Virus record (IMG/VR): IMGVR_UViG_3300027782_000104
Coordinates: 1-56,496 of that record
DNA from: a virus
Direction: 5' to 3' (one strand)
Length of the DNA: 56,496 nucleotides
The position numbers and the translations under genes were made by a program. Positions 26,671 to 34,817 of the stretch are shown here, in pieces (the first letter of the stretch is position 1; the number at the start of each line of letters is the position of its first letter). The notes below the pieces were generated by a model, which worked only from the letters and a program-made list of their open reading frames with translations, was not told the origin of the DNA and ran no database searches.

Positions 26671-29285
26671 TGGCTATATCGAAACTCGTTAAGTCAGGTC
26701 AGTCATTTGATCGTCCCAGCGTTTCTGCATTCTTTGGTAAAGCTGGTCCTGCGAACGATAATCTACAGAAACAATCAGATATGTTTTCTGGAGGTAATTT
26801 CGTCAGCAGCATCACGAATATGTTGCAACAACTTAATGGTCAGTTGCAAAAACTACAAGAAACTTCTCAGAAAACGATACTTGCGTTCAATAAGATAATC
26901 AAAGATATTCGCGACGTTAAAAAAGATATCGTATCAAAGTTTCGCATCGTTAACAACGAATTGAATTCTAACAAACTTGATTTCGTCAATGGCATACGAG
27001 GAGGCGAACTACCTAAACCAATAACAATGCCAGAACCAGGAACTCCTGTTCCTGCGAACGCACCTGCGGCTGCAGCAGCTGCTCCTGCTGGCGGTGGATT
27101 TGATTTATTTTCTTCACTAGCAGATTTGCTAGGCGGTGCTAGTTTATTAAAAGATCTTATCAAGTGGGCTCCAAGAATTGCTCCTATACTTGGTTCCGCA
27201 ACGGTAATTGGATTAGCTGGATATGCTACATTTGAAGCTTTCAAAAAGGCTATGTTTAGTATAGCCGAAATCGCTGATTGGGTTGAAGAAAAGCTTGGGT
27301 TGAAAAAACTATACAAAGAACGTATGGAAACTCAAGAATATAAGGATATGCAGGACACGCAAACTAAGATCACCGAAGACGCTCGCAAAACGAACGTTGA
27401 TAAGGGTGATCGTATTAAGATGATGCAGAAAACTCTTGATGATAATAAGCTGCAAAAGAAAGACGTTAAGACTCTACAAGGCGATATCATTACGATGATT
27501 GATGGTCGTCAGTTTGATATTAAAACTCAAAAACCAGTAGAAGCAACACCAGACACTACTACGGCTGCTCCTGCTGCAACACCTGCTGCTACTACTCCAA
27601 GCGCACCAACCGATAATGCGCAAACTCCTGCTGCAGCAGCACCTGCAGCAACTGCTCCTACTCCTGGAGGCGCAGCAGAAGATAAGAAAACTCCCGAAGC
27701 TCCAGCAGGCGGTGGAGGCGGAAGCGGAGGCGAAGGTGGTGCAGGAGGTTCTCCTGCAGCTAGCGCTCCTGCAACTACTCCTGCTGCTCCTGCTGGCGGA
27801 GGTGGCGGAGGTGAAGGTTCTCCTGCAGCTAGTGCTCCTGCGACAACACCATCTGCTCCTACTGCAACACCATCTGCGCCTGGTTCTAATGCTCCCGCAC
27901 CTATGCCTGCTCCAGCTGCTCCATCAGCAGGAACTGGTGGTGTAGGTTCTATTCAAGCACCAGGCGCAGGATCGCCAACACCAGCAACCACACCTCCTGC
28001 TGCTACTCCTCCCGCCGCACCTCCAGCAGGAACACCAACTCCAACAGCTAGACCTACTGGAGATGAATTAAAAGCTTTAGGAGGAATAGAAAGAACAACT
28101 CCAACTGAGCAAGCGCAGCAACAAGCACAACAGAACACTGCTGCTATTCAGAATCCTATGGCTCTTATGGCAGCTAAGATGGAAGCTGCTAAACAAATCG
28201 ACGAAAATAAACCGAAAGCTGCCGAACCAAACACAATTGTTAAAGGTGAAGCACCTGTTTATACCGCTATGGGCGATCTTGCGATGCCAGGAACTCCTGA
28301 TCAAAAGTTTGTTGGATCAGGAAGAGGTTCGGTTGTTGAAGGATTAAACGACAGAGCTAATGCTCAAGCAGTTGGTTCTGGTCGCGGTTCTGTCATCGAA
28401 GCTCCTGGAGCACGAGCAGCTGCTAATGCGCCGAAACCAAAACCAGCTGCTCCTGTTGCCTCTGCACCTGTAGTAGATCCGCACGCTAAATCTAAAGCAT
28501 TATTCCAAGAAGTGTTGGATATCGAAAAGCAAGGTGGTAACAGCACAGCAAAATATTTTGAAGCTGATAAACAACGTATGGCTGAACTTGCTGCTATTAA
28601 AGATAAACCAGCAGAAGGGGCTCCAGCGGCAGCTAAGAAAACTGCGCCTAAAAAAGAAAAAGAAATGTCCGCTATGGACAAAATGCGTATGGGTCGCGGT
28701 GCTGGTGATCATACTGCTCCTATGGGATTAGGAGACGAATCTGCTGGATATACAGGAGCTGCGGGTGATATACTACAGGCTGGATTAGATCAACAGAAAG
28801 CATTAAATGCTGGACCCGAACCTGGATATAGCGGAAAAGGTGGTCAAGTTCTACAGACTAATCTTAATGATGCAGCTGTTGTTGAAGCAGAACAGCAAAA
28901 AGAACGCGCAGCAGCTGCACAGAAAATGCAAGCAGTTGACGACGCTGACATGGCTCGCGCTCCAGGTGAACGCTCAGTCATGGCAACAGACCAAGCTAAG
29001 ATAGAAGCTATTAAATCTGGAGTGACTCCAGCTGCTGCTGGTGCAAGAACATTACGTCAAGCTGGAGCACAAATTGGCCCTAAACCAGCAGACTTAGAAC
29101 CTCCACCGAAAATGTCAGATCAAGGTGCAGGAGAACCTCAAATTCAAAATAACAACCAGACGCAAAATAGTGGAACATCTTCTGGTGGTGAAGGTAATAA
29201 TGTTGCTGGGCAAAACCTTCCTATGAAAGCAACTAATGATTGGTTGAAAGATTTTATCGAACGTCAGCAAATATCTTATCAATAA
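26670..29285 (+). CDS. second tape-measure-like tail protein, Pro/Ala/Gly-rich
   Basis: 871 residues, starting at a TAATG overlap with the preceding gene. Residues 45-110 form a coiled coil (ITNMLQQLNGQLQKLQE), and 168-187 form a hydrophobic helix (APILGSATVIGLAGYATF). Residues about 265-470 are low-complexity Pro/Ala/Gly with PAAAAP and GGGGGS-like repeats; the rest is helical and charged. The linker segment GTGGVGSIQAPGAGS nearly repeats GTGGVGTTQAPGAGS in the previous protein. A membrane-active tail protein ejected with, or packed beside, the tape measure is plausible. No enzymatic motif was seen. Confidence 0.75.
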   Translation: MAISKLVKSGQSFDRPSVSAFFGKAGPANDNLQKQSDMFSGGNFVSSITNMLQQLNGQLQKLQETSQKTILAFNKIIKDIRDVKKDIVSKFRIVNNELNSNKLDFVNGIRGGELPKPITMPEPGTPVPANAPAAAAAAPAGGGFDLFSSLADLLGGASLLKDLIKWAPRIAPILGSATVIGLAGYATFEAFKKAMFSIAEIADWVEEKLGLKKLYKERMETQEYKDMQDTQTKITEDARKTNVDKGDRIKMMQKTLDDNKLQKKDVKTLQGDIITMIDGRQFDIKTQKPVEATPDTTTAAPAATPAATTPSAPTDNAQTPAAAAPAATAPTPGGAAEDKKTPEAPAGGGGGSGGEGGAGGSPAASAPATTPAAPAGGGGGGEGSPAASAPATTPSAPTATPSAPGSNAPAPMPAPAAPSAGTGGVGSIQAPGAGSPTPATTPPAATPPAAPPAGTPTPTARPTGDELKALGGIERTTPTEQAQQQAQQNTAAIQNPMALMAAKMEAAKQIDENKPKAAEPNTIVKGEAPVYTAMGDLAMPGTPDQKFVGSGRGSVVEGLNDRANAQAVGSGRGSVIEAPGARAAANAPKPKPAAPVASAPVVDPHAKSKALFQEVLDIEKQGGNSTAKYFEADKQRMAELAAIKDKPAEGAPAAAKKTAPKKEKEMSAMDKMRMGRGAGDHTAPMGLGDESAGYTGAAGDILQAGLDQQKALNAGPEPGYSGKGGQVLQTNLNDAAVVEAEQQKERAAAAQKMQAVDDADMARAPGERSVMATDQAKIEAIKSGVTPAAAGARTLRQAGAQIGPKPADLEPPPKMSDQGAGEPQIQNNNQTQNSGTSSGGEGNNVAGQNLPMKATNDWLKDFIERQQISYQ

Positions 29286-29309
29286 AAAAGGGAGGGCCGA
29301 AGCCCTCCC
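29283..29309 (-). terminator. UUCG-loop intrinsic terminator after gp32
   Basis: On the minus strand GGGAGGGC-TTCG-GCCCTCCC is followed by TTTTTT: an 8-bp GC-rich stem with a stable tetraloop and a U tract. It lies between the convergent tape-measure and gp32 genes and should stop gp32 transcripts. On the plus strand the U tract is absent. Confidence 0.92.
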
Positions 29310-29316
29310 AGGTAGT

Positions 29317-29342
29317 CGTAGGGGAAAGGAATAAACCCTACG
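29317..29342. other. second hairpin at the gp32 3' end
   Basis: CGTAGGG (29317-29323) and CCCTACG (29336-29342) form a 7-bp stem with a 12-base loop, just after the gp32 stop and before the terminator. It has no U tract of its own; it may protect the gp32 mRNA 3' end. Confidence 0.5.
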
Positions 29343-29343
29343 A

Positions 29344-30249
29344 TCAATCGTCATCCTCAGCCAGTTTGTTGAAGAAATCCAAGTCGTCATCGTCTGCTGC
29401 CTTCATAGGCTTAGCTGGCGTTGTCTTACCTACTGCAGGCGCTGCTACGGGGCGAGCAGTAGGACGTTCAAAAGGGATTTCGTCTTCCTCAATCTTACGA
29501 GAATTAGGCTCAGATAACACCTTATCCAAACGAGCCTTAAGATCAGCATAAGACTTGAACTTATCCGGGGCAACCAACTCAGCGAGTGAGTACTCACCTT
29601 TCCAGATAGCTTCCATGTTATCGTCATCGTCAGACAGCGGAGCAGACTCGGAGAACTCGCTCTTATCGTAGTTACGATAACCTTCAACCTTGCGAATCTT
29701 GAGCTTGAAATCAGCTCCGTTCCACAGGTCAAAAGGATTCATGGGAGTCTCATCCTCGAACTGAGGATTCATCTTTTCATTGATCTTATCGAAAATTTTC
29801 TTACCGAACTTATACAGGAACACCTTGCCTTCGTTCTCAGGATGAGCAGGATCCTTGACAACGTAGATATTGGCGATATAAGTCAAACGACGCTTACGCT
29901 GACGTACGATTTCCTTATCCTTGTCATTACCTGAGTTCCAAAGCTTGGAATTCATTTCAGATACAGGATCGGGTTGATTAAGAGTAGTAAGAGAGTTTTC
30001 GATATACCATCCGCCTGGACCCTGAAATCCATGATTCCAAAGACGAACCCATGGGAGTTCTTCGTTCTGGGGAGCAGGGAGGAAACGAATAACAGCATAG
30101 CCGTTACCGACCTTATCAACTTCAGGTTGCCAGAAACGATCGTCTTCGTTCGACGCAGTTTCCTTATTAGCAAGCTTGTTGATTTCTTTGGTCAAACGCT
30201 CGAGAGAAGAAGTGCGCTGACGCTTTAGAGCAGAAAAAGATTCATTCAT
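29344..30249 (-). CDS. gp32: Single-stranded DNA-binding protein gp32
   Basis: 301 residues, the same as T4 gp32. It has an N-terminal basic helix (LKRQRTSSLERL) like the gp32 cooperativity domain, an OB-fold core (YAVIRFLPAP, WVRLWNHGFQGPGGWYIENS) and an acidic tail (ADDDDLDFFNKLAEDDD) used to contact partners. The Cys residues that bind zinc in T4 gp32 are absent from the corresponding stretch. gp32 coats ssDNA in replication and recombination; its helicase loader gp59 is encoded just upstream. It is driven by its own sigma70-type promoter and ends in a strong terminator. Confidence 0.95.
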   Translation of the reverse strand: MNESFSALKRQRTSSLERLTKEINKLANKETASNEDDRFWQPEVDKVGNGYAVIRFLPAPQNEELPWVRLWNHGFQGPGGWYIENSLTTLNQPDPVSEMNSKLWNSGNDKDKEIVRQRKRRLTYIANIYVVKDPAHPENEGKVFLYKFGKKIFDKINEKMNPQFEDETPMNPFDLWNGADFKLKIRKVEGYRNYDKSEFSESAPLSDDDDNMEAIWKGEYSLAELVAPDKFKSYADLKARLDKVLSEPNSRKIEEDEIPFERPTARPVAAPAVGKTTPAKPMKAADDDDLDFFNKLAEDDD

Positions 30250-30302
30250 TGTATGTCTCCGTATTTGTTGTATATGTGTATAACTGTCTTATCCACTTGA
30301 TC

Positions 30303-30331
30303 ATAGTATATCATTATATAGTCATCGTCAA
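30303..30331 (-). promoter_or_regulatory. sigma70-type promoter for gp32
   Basis: The minus strand has TTGACG (30326-30331), a 17-bp spacer and TACTAT (30303-30308), starting in the last codons of gp59. The leader to the gp32 ATG is about 50 bases, with CGGAGA as ribosome-binding site. Confidence 0.75.
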
Positions 30332-30921
30332 GAAAGAAAAACGCTCTTCATGACTTTTTTTATCACTTCACGGTCAATGCGAACAAAAGGCCTGTACTTA
30401 GATAGTTGACGATACACCTCAGGCCATATGATAGGATCGTCAATTAATGCGTTCCACTTTTCGAGCATATCGCCAGTAAATACGTCGAACGCAATAATAG
30501 TTTCTGCTTTGATTTTCCCACCCAGATACATTTTCATTAGAGCAGGATGGGTATCAACGCATGTCATGCACTGTTTCCAGTCGCCATTGTCTCTTATATA
30601 TTCTAGGTCTTGCTTGAGATGATATGAAAAAGTTTCCATACGACCTTTCCAGGCATTGTAGACTTTCTCGGACTCAGGACCAGACATTTCACCGACCCAA
30701 CGAACGCCAGCTTGTGAAACGAAATTCGCTACAAAGAAATCAGTCAGCTCGTTATCATCGTACTTGCGCTCGAGCTTGCGAAACAGAAACTGATCTTTGC
30801 GCTTTAGAAATGACTCATCAGATATCTTGCGGACCTTGCCGCCGTACTTGATAAAGTCGTAGTCGCTAGTGAAATGGAGCTTGAGTGCTTGGTATTTTTG
30901 GTAGGCTTTAATTCCTTCCAA
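30328..30921 (-). CDS. gp59: gp59 helicase loader
   Basis: 197 residues (T4 gp59 has 217). The N-terminal half aligns by eye with T4 gp59: YDFIKYGGKVRKISDESFLK, RKDQFLFRKLERKYDDNEL and FVANFVSQAG. gp59 loads the replicative helicase gp41 on gp32-covered forks and controls origin- and recombination-dependent replication. It overlaps the upstream nucleotidyltransferase gene by 14 bp and precedes gp32, as in T4. Confidence 0.9.
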   Translation of the reverse strand: MEGIKAYQKYQALKLHFTSDYDFIKYGGKVRKISDESFLKRKDQFLFRKLERKYDDNELTDFFVANFVSQAGVRWVGEMSGPESEKVYNAWKGRMETFSYHLKQDLEYIRDNGDWKQCMTCVDTHPALMKMYLGGKIKAETIIAFDVFTGDMLEKWNALIDDPIIWPEVYRQLSKYRPFVRIDREVIKKVMKSVFLS

Positions 30922-31912
30922 CGACCCAACCTCTTTCTTGCATTCTGGTGATTCTATATGGTTTCACGAGCTCCATGACACCAGACTGATTGGAACGGAT
31001 TTCTTTCTTCATGATAGTATCATACACATCACGACTGATATAGAGCTTATCATCCCAAGGCGTATACGAAACGCAACAATGCACCATATCAAAATGTTCT
31101 ACGAGCTTTTGTCTAGTAGGATACTTGGTCGTGATGAACTGCAACTTAGTGATCGTATCGAACGCAGTATATTCGATGCTATCATTATCCATATAGTTTG
31201 AGCTGCCTTCCTTGATGATTTCGCTGGAAGGATTCTTAAACTTGACTTGCTGAATATGCGTATGAACCATATCCTTAGTTTTTTTATCGTTGAGAATAAA
31301 CACGTCGATATCGCGTGGAGTATCACCATGAAATAGCGAAGTCCAGCAACCACCAGCGATAACAATATGCTTACTGTACATAAGCTCGCTAGGAATATAC
31401 ATCCAGTATTTTTGCTTAAGATTTTGCTTAGCAGTAGTGATAAGAGCTTGCTCGTAAGGACCAAACGTCTTATCGCGAGCTAAGATTTCTTCATCACTCA
31501 GAGGAGTATAACCGACATGACCAGTAGAACTGATCATAGGAGAATATGTTGTTTGTATAGTTCCTGAACCACCACTACCACCACCCCAACCTGCGCCTTG
31601 AGCGCCTGGAAAAACTATGCCACCTATCCCAGGATTAGCCGCTTCTCTAATGATATCGCCAAGTTTGTCAATAGGTACTGCCATGATATTACTGATAGCC
31701 TCTAATATAACTTCGTAGGGATCTTTTGCGTCTTCTAGTGCATATCTAGTTATTCTTTGTGCATTTTTATTATCTGTATTGACGATAGTTAAATCATCGG
31801 TCAAAGGACTAGTCGCAAACACAATGTTGGGAAGTTTAAGGCTTCGAATAAACTGCCCAAGATCGCGCATCGTTGTGTAGCTGTTTTTTCCGGTAACGTA
31901 TGTTATAGCCAT
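30908..31912 (-). CDS. nucleotidyltransferase-fold protein
   Basis: 334 residues. Residues about 180-205 read HIVIAGGCWTSLFHGDTPRD followed by IDVF, which is the GG...DxD signature of the DNA polymerase-beta-like nucleotidyltransferase fold. The N-terminal ~120 residues and a Gly-rich linker (GAGWGGGSGGSG) are not recognised. It lies between gp33 and gp59 and overlaps both. Candidate substrates are tRNA, another RNA or a protein; the sequence does not decide. Confidence 0.75.
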   Translation of the reverse strand: MAITYVTGKNSYTTMRDLGQFIRSLKLPNIVFATSPLTDDLTIVNTDNKNAQRITRYALEDAKDPYEVILEAISNIMAVPIDKLGDIIREAANPGIGGIVFPGAQGAGWGGGSGGSGTIQTTYSPMISSTGHVGYTPLSDEEILARDKTFGPYEQALITTAKQNLKQKYWMYIPSELMYSKHIVIAGGCWTSLFHGDTPRDIDVFILNDKKTKDMVHTHIQQVKFKNPSSEIIKEGSSNYMDNDSIEYTAFDTITKLQFITTKYPTRQKLVEHFDMVHCCVSYTPWDDKLYISRDVYDTIMKKEIRSNQSGVMELVKPYRITRMQERGWVVGRN

Positions 31913-32151
31913 TAGATTGGTAACCGTGATCCAGTGCGTTTCAGAAGATTAAGAGTAGTCGCTTCTGCTGCGAGTAACTTACGCATAGAAGGAGTCATTA
32001 GCTTGGAGACGTTTTCGAACTCCAAACCAGTCTTTTCACAGACATCAGTAATCGCTTCGAGATAGCTCATACCTTGTTCGCCGATACGATTTTCAACTAA
32101 TGAAATGAAGGTGTTCGCGCTCATCACGCTCGCGACTACTGTTTCTGTCAC
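31912..32151 (-). CDS. gp33: gp33 late transcription co-activator
   Basis: 79 residues (T4 gp33 has 112). The pattern NRIGEQGMSYLEAITDVCEK and EFENVSKLMTPSMRKLLAAE fits the gp33 proteins of marine T4-like phages, and the T4 neighbours gp59 and gp32 follow on the same strand. In T4, gp33 binds the RNA polymerase beta-flap and links the sliding clamp to late transcription with the sigma factor gp55. Its presence agrees with TATAAATA sites in front of late genes here. It is coupled to the cupin gene by ATGA. Confidence 0.82.
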   Translation of the reverse strand: MTETVVASVMSANTFISLVENRIGEQGMSYLEAITDVCEKTGLEFENVSKLMTPSMRKLLAAEATTLNLLKRTGSRLPI

Positions 32152-32744
32152 TTGTTATATCCCTCAGGCATATGTGAAAGTCCGTATGCTTGAATCTGTT
32201 CGGGAGTACGATCGCAGCCACGACACTTATTAGTCATTGGGTCGATATCGCACACATTGCAGCAAGGGGATACAGATGAAACAGTATAAGCATAAGTCTT
32301 TAAGTCTGGATAATTGATATTTTCCAAACCCGTAGTGTTCATAGTGACTTGACCACTCATAGAATTAAGCTTTTCGATTGTTGTGGATGGTGTAGTTGTT
32401 CTACCGCCGACGCTCTTGCGAACGATATCTTCGCTCAGAGGTTCGGGATAGTAGAGTTCTAATGCGACACAATCATCGACGCAGTTGAACCAATGAAACT
32501 CGCCAGGAGAAACACTAGTAAAGTCACCTGCTCTGAGAGTAGTGACATCAGTGAGCTCGTAGTTATTTTTTCGTACATGGATTTCCAAAGTTCCTGAGAT
32601 GACGTAGAATCCGTTCCATTTGTGTACATGCTTATGCTCCGAACACTTGTAGCCAGCCTTGATATTGATCTTGTGAAGTTCGACAAGTGGATTCTGAATG
32701 ATTACGCTGGTGTCGCCCCAGACTTTTCCGGTGATATTTCCCAT
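32148..32744 (-). CDS. cupin protein with C-terminal Cys cluster
   Basis: 198 residues. Residues 1-105 form a cupin (GYKCSEHKHVHKWNGFYVIS, LRAGDFTSVSPGEFHWF) with the His/Glu metal-binding pattern of phosphomannose-isomerase-like and epimerase-like cupins. Residues about 160-185 hold CCNVCDIDPMTNKCRGCDRT, a four-Cys element like DUF1289 proteins. The start lies inside the KdsA gene, overlapping it by 43 bp, so the two are probably co-expressed. A sugar-related or metal-binding role is inferred. Confidence 0.8.
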   Translation of the reverse strand: MGNITGKVWGDTSVIIQNPLVELHKINIKAGYKCSEHKHVHKWNGFYVISGTLEIHVRKNNYELTDVTTLRAGDFTSVSPGEFHWFNCVDDCVALELYYPEPLSEDIVRKSVGGRTTTPSTTIEKLNSMSGQVTMNTTGLENINYPDLKTYAYTVSSVSPCCNVCDIDPMTNKCRGCDRTPEQIQAYGLSHMPEGYNK

Positions 32745-33586
32745 GCCTTTTCCGCCTTTCTCATGCTCAATTTGTATTTAACAACGCTATCCAACTCTAC
32801 TAAATCATATACTAATTTGTAGAAGTCGTCAAGATAAATCATGTTGAATCCATCACTAGGCGCAGTACGAGGAGCCTGATGCACTTCGAGGAATACAGCT
32901 GATACGCCAACAGCAACAGCAGCGCGAGCCATAAGAGGAACATACTTACTTTCGCCAGCAGAACTAGTCCCGTGTGCGCCTGGGAGCTGGACCGCATGCG
33001 TACAGTCCATGATAACGCTGTTAGTATATTGCTTCATGATATCCAGCGAACGGAAATCGACTACGAGATTGTTGTAGCCAAATGTTGTTCCACGCTCAGT
33101 GAATAGATATTTGTCACAACCGAACTTGCGCAGTTTCTCGGCAACATTACGCATTTCCCACGGGGATAGGAACTGACCTTTCTTCACGTTGACTGGCTTA
33201 CCTGTTTCTGCAGCCGCCGCAAGAAGGTCAGTCTGACGACAAAGGAACGCAGGAATCTGAAGAATGTCAGCATTCGTAGCGCCACATTGCCAGGGTTCGT
33301 GAACGTCCGTGAGAACCTCGATTCCTCGAGCACGGACGGCCTCCATTCCGTAAAACGCCTCGTCGAAGCCGCCACCTCTATTACTATCCGCGGAACTTCG
33401 ATTCGCTTTATCGAAAGAGGTCTTATAGATAAAGTTGATCTCACGACCAAAATCATCTCCAATACGTTTACAATCAGCCTTTAAATGCTCTGCCATCATA
33501 ATAGCATGTTCTGTAGTTTCAAATGCACAAGGACCAGCAATGATACTTAGCGGCTTATCGTTATGACAGTTTTCATAGAAACTCAT
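32702..33586 (-). CDS. kdsA: 3-deoxy-D-manno-octulosonate 8-phosphate synthase
   Basis: 294 residues, near the bacterial length (about 280). Motifs LSIIAGPCAFE, YKTSFDKANRSS, GIEVLTDVHEP, LQIPAFLCRQTDLL, VNVKKGQFLSPWEM, TERGTTFGYNNLVVD and DCTHAVQLPG are all those of KdsA, including the active-site Lys and the metal-linked Cys/His/Asp region. KdsA condenses PEP and arabinose 5-phosphate to Kdo 8-phosphate for the LPS inner core. In a phage it could feed surface-sugar change or another Kdo-like product. The gene seems intact. Confidence 0.93.
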   Translation of the reverse strand: MSFYENCHNDKPLSIIAGPCAFETTEHAIMMAEHLKADCKRIGDDFGREINFIYKTSFDKANRSSADSNRGGGFDEAFYGMEAVRARGIEVLTDVHEPWQCGATNADILQIPAFLCRQTDLLAAAAETGKPVNVKKGQFLSPWEMRNVAEKLRKFGCDKYLFTERGTTFGYNNLVVDFRSLDIMKQYTNSVIMDCTHAVQLPGAHGTSSAGESKYVPLMARAAVAVGVSAVFLEVHQAPRTAPSDGFNMIYLDDFYKLVYDLVELDSVVKYKLSMRKAEKAWEISPEKSGATPA

Positions 33587-33589
33587 TTT

Positions 33590-34264
33590 TTAATCCCACA
33601 GTGCGCGATAATATCTACCGAAAAGCTTAAAGGCGTTTACCTTACGCTTATCAAACTTAGCATTCTCTTCGTGATACTTTTCCCAAGAAGCACGATTTTC
33701 TGGCGACTCATCAAACGGAACACCTTCCATTATCTTACGAGTATATGCACTAGGGCTTTCTGGTGCATCAGGGTCTTCGTTTGCTTCCTGATAAAACGCC
33801 CAAATCATTTCGTCAAGAATCCAATCCCAACGAGCTTCGTGTAGACTATCTGTGCCGCCATAGTTCTTTTCTTCTTCAGTCAAAGGCGGTGCAGCAGTAG
33901 AGCGCAAATGCTCAGGTACATCTTCATCGTCAACCCAAGGCGAACCATGCTTAGTCGCCTTCATCTGAACGAGCATAGGGTGAATGATAAGCGATAGTGT
34001 ATGATCCATTGACCACGTATCATAGTTGTCAATACGAATCTTAACTTTGCGCTTTTTCTTCGACTCAATCCAGTTGCAAAAATTGCAAAGCCAATTGACT
34101 TCAGACAACCAATCACCAAACTTATCGTGAGCTTTATAATCCCAGCGCTCAAGACGAGGATCATTATCATCAAAGATACCGCGACGATCAATCCAAAAGA
34201 AAATCTTATCAGCGATCTGATATGGACCAACCCAGTTTCTGTAGGGACCAATATGAATTTTCAT
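33590..34264 (-). CDS. conserved phage protein of unknown function
   Basis: 224 residues: IGPYRNWVGPYQIADKIFFW at the start, then IDNYDTWSMDHTLSLIIHPM, DDEDVPEHLRSTAAPP and RWDWILDEMIWAF. This protein is recognisable from many myoviruses, but to my knowledge has no assigned function. It is rich in Trp and acidic residues, with no transmembrane segment. It lies 3 bp upstream of the KdsA gene. Confidence 0.8.
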   Translation of the reverse strand: MKIHIGPYRNWVGPYQIADKIFFWIDRRGIFDDNDPRLERWDYKAHDKFGDWLSEVNWLCNFCNWIESKKKRKVKIRIDNYDTWSMDHTLSLIIHPMLVQMKATKHGSPWVDDEDVPEHLRSTAAPPLTEEEKNYGGTDSLHEARWDWILDEMIWAFYQEANEDPDAPESPSAYTRKIMEGVPFDESPENRASWEKYHEENAKFDKRKVNAFKLFGRYYRALWD

Positions 34265-34267
34265 GTA

Positions 34268-34483
34268 TCACCAGTTCTCGTAATCAGTAATGTCTTTCCA
34301 GAGACCTTCGCCTTCAGCAGTTTCAATTTCTGCGCGAAGACAAAAGCCGATACCTGTGCTTCCGCCGATAAGAGTAATCTTGTGAGGCTGAGGGTCCATA
34401 GGCTTGATCCACTCAGTCAAAGATTCTAACTCTTTAGGACTAATCATTAGTTGATACTTACGTTCCACGCGATCCTCATCCAT
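34268..34483 (-). CDS. small conserved hypothetical protein
   Basis: 71 residues from the ATG at 34483, chosen because GGAG lies seven bases before it and because longer versions would run into the tRNA gene. ISPKELESLTEWIKPMDPQ then a beta segment (GGSTGIGFCLRAEIET). No function is recognised. It is the first gene after tRNA-Gln and just upstream of the conserved 224-residue protein gene. Confidence 0.7.
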   Translation of the reverse strand: MDEDRVERKYQLMISPKELESLTEWIKPMDPQPHKITLIGGSTGIGFCLRAEIETAEGEGLWKDITDYENW

Positions 34484-34498
34484 ATCATGCTCCAAAGT

Positions 34499-34574
34499 TG
34501 GCTCGGGGTGATGGGCTCGAACCACCAACACGCAGATTCAAAGTCTGCTGTTCTACCAATTGAACTAACCCCGA
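34499..34574 (-). tRNA. tRNA-Gln (anticodon UUG)
   Basis: A full cloverleaf reads on the minus strand. Acceptor TCGGGGT (34574-34568) pairs with ACCCCGA. The D-arm contains TTAGTTCAATTGGTAGAA. The anticodon stem GCAGA/TCTGC holds the loop CTTTGAA (anticodon TTG), and the T-arm is GGTGG-TTCGAGC-CCATC. The discriminator is G, as expected for Gln, and CCA is encoded at 34501-34499. Confidence 0.95.
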
Positions 34575-34578
34575 ATAA

Positions 34579-34809
34579 TCACTTGTTCATATGTTCCGTA
34601 AGCAGTTGAGTAACAGTTTTAACAGTTGGATCAGCTGGTTCATCAACGAACGCCATGAGCTGTTTAGCCTTAGTGATAACTGAATCCACATCTGGATACT
34701 TGCGTTTTGCGTCGCGCTTAACTTCCTGCGCGAAAAGATATTCCTGGTCGCACATAGTCTGTGCCATCTGAAGAACTTGGAAACGAAGCTGCTTATCATT
34801 ATCGGTCAT
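34579..34809 (-). CDS. small conserved T4-like phage protein
   Basis: 76 residues, helical: DKQLRFQVLQMAQTMCDQEY, LFAQEVKRDAKRKYPDVDSV, then ITKAKQLMAFVDE. Proteins of this size and pattern occur in many marine T4-like phages without a known function. It lies between the hydroxylase-like gene and tRNA-Gln. Confidence 0.75.
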   Translation of the reverse strand: MTDNDKQLRFQVLQMAQTMCDQEYLFAQEVKRDAKRKYPDVDSVITKAKQLMAFVDEPADPTVKTVTQLLTEHMNK

Positions 34810-34817
34810 AATTTACC

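Noticed and set aside
27616-27945. Leu/Gln-rich ORF in another frame of the second tape-measure-like gene
   Set aside because: An effect of the repetitive GCT/CCT codons; no independent start signal.
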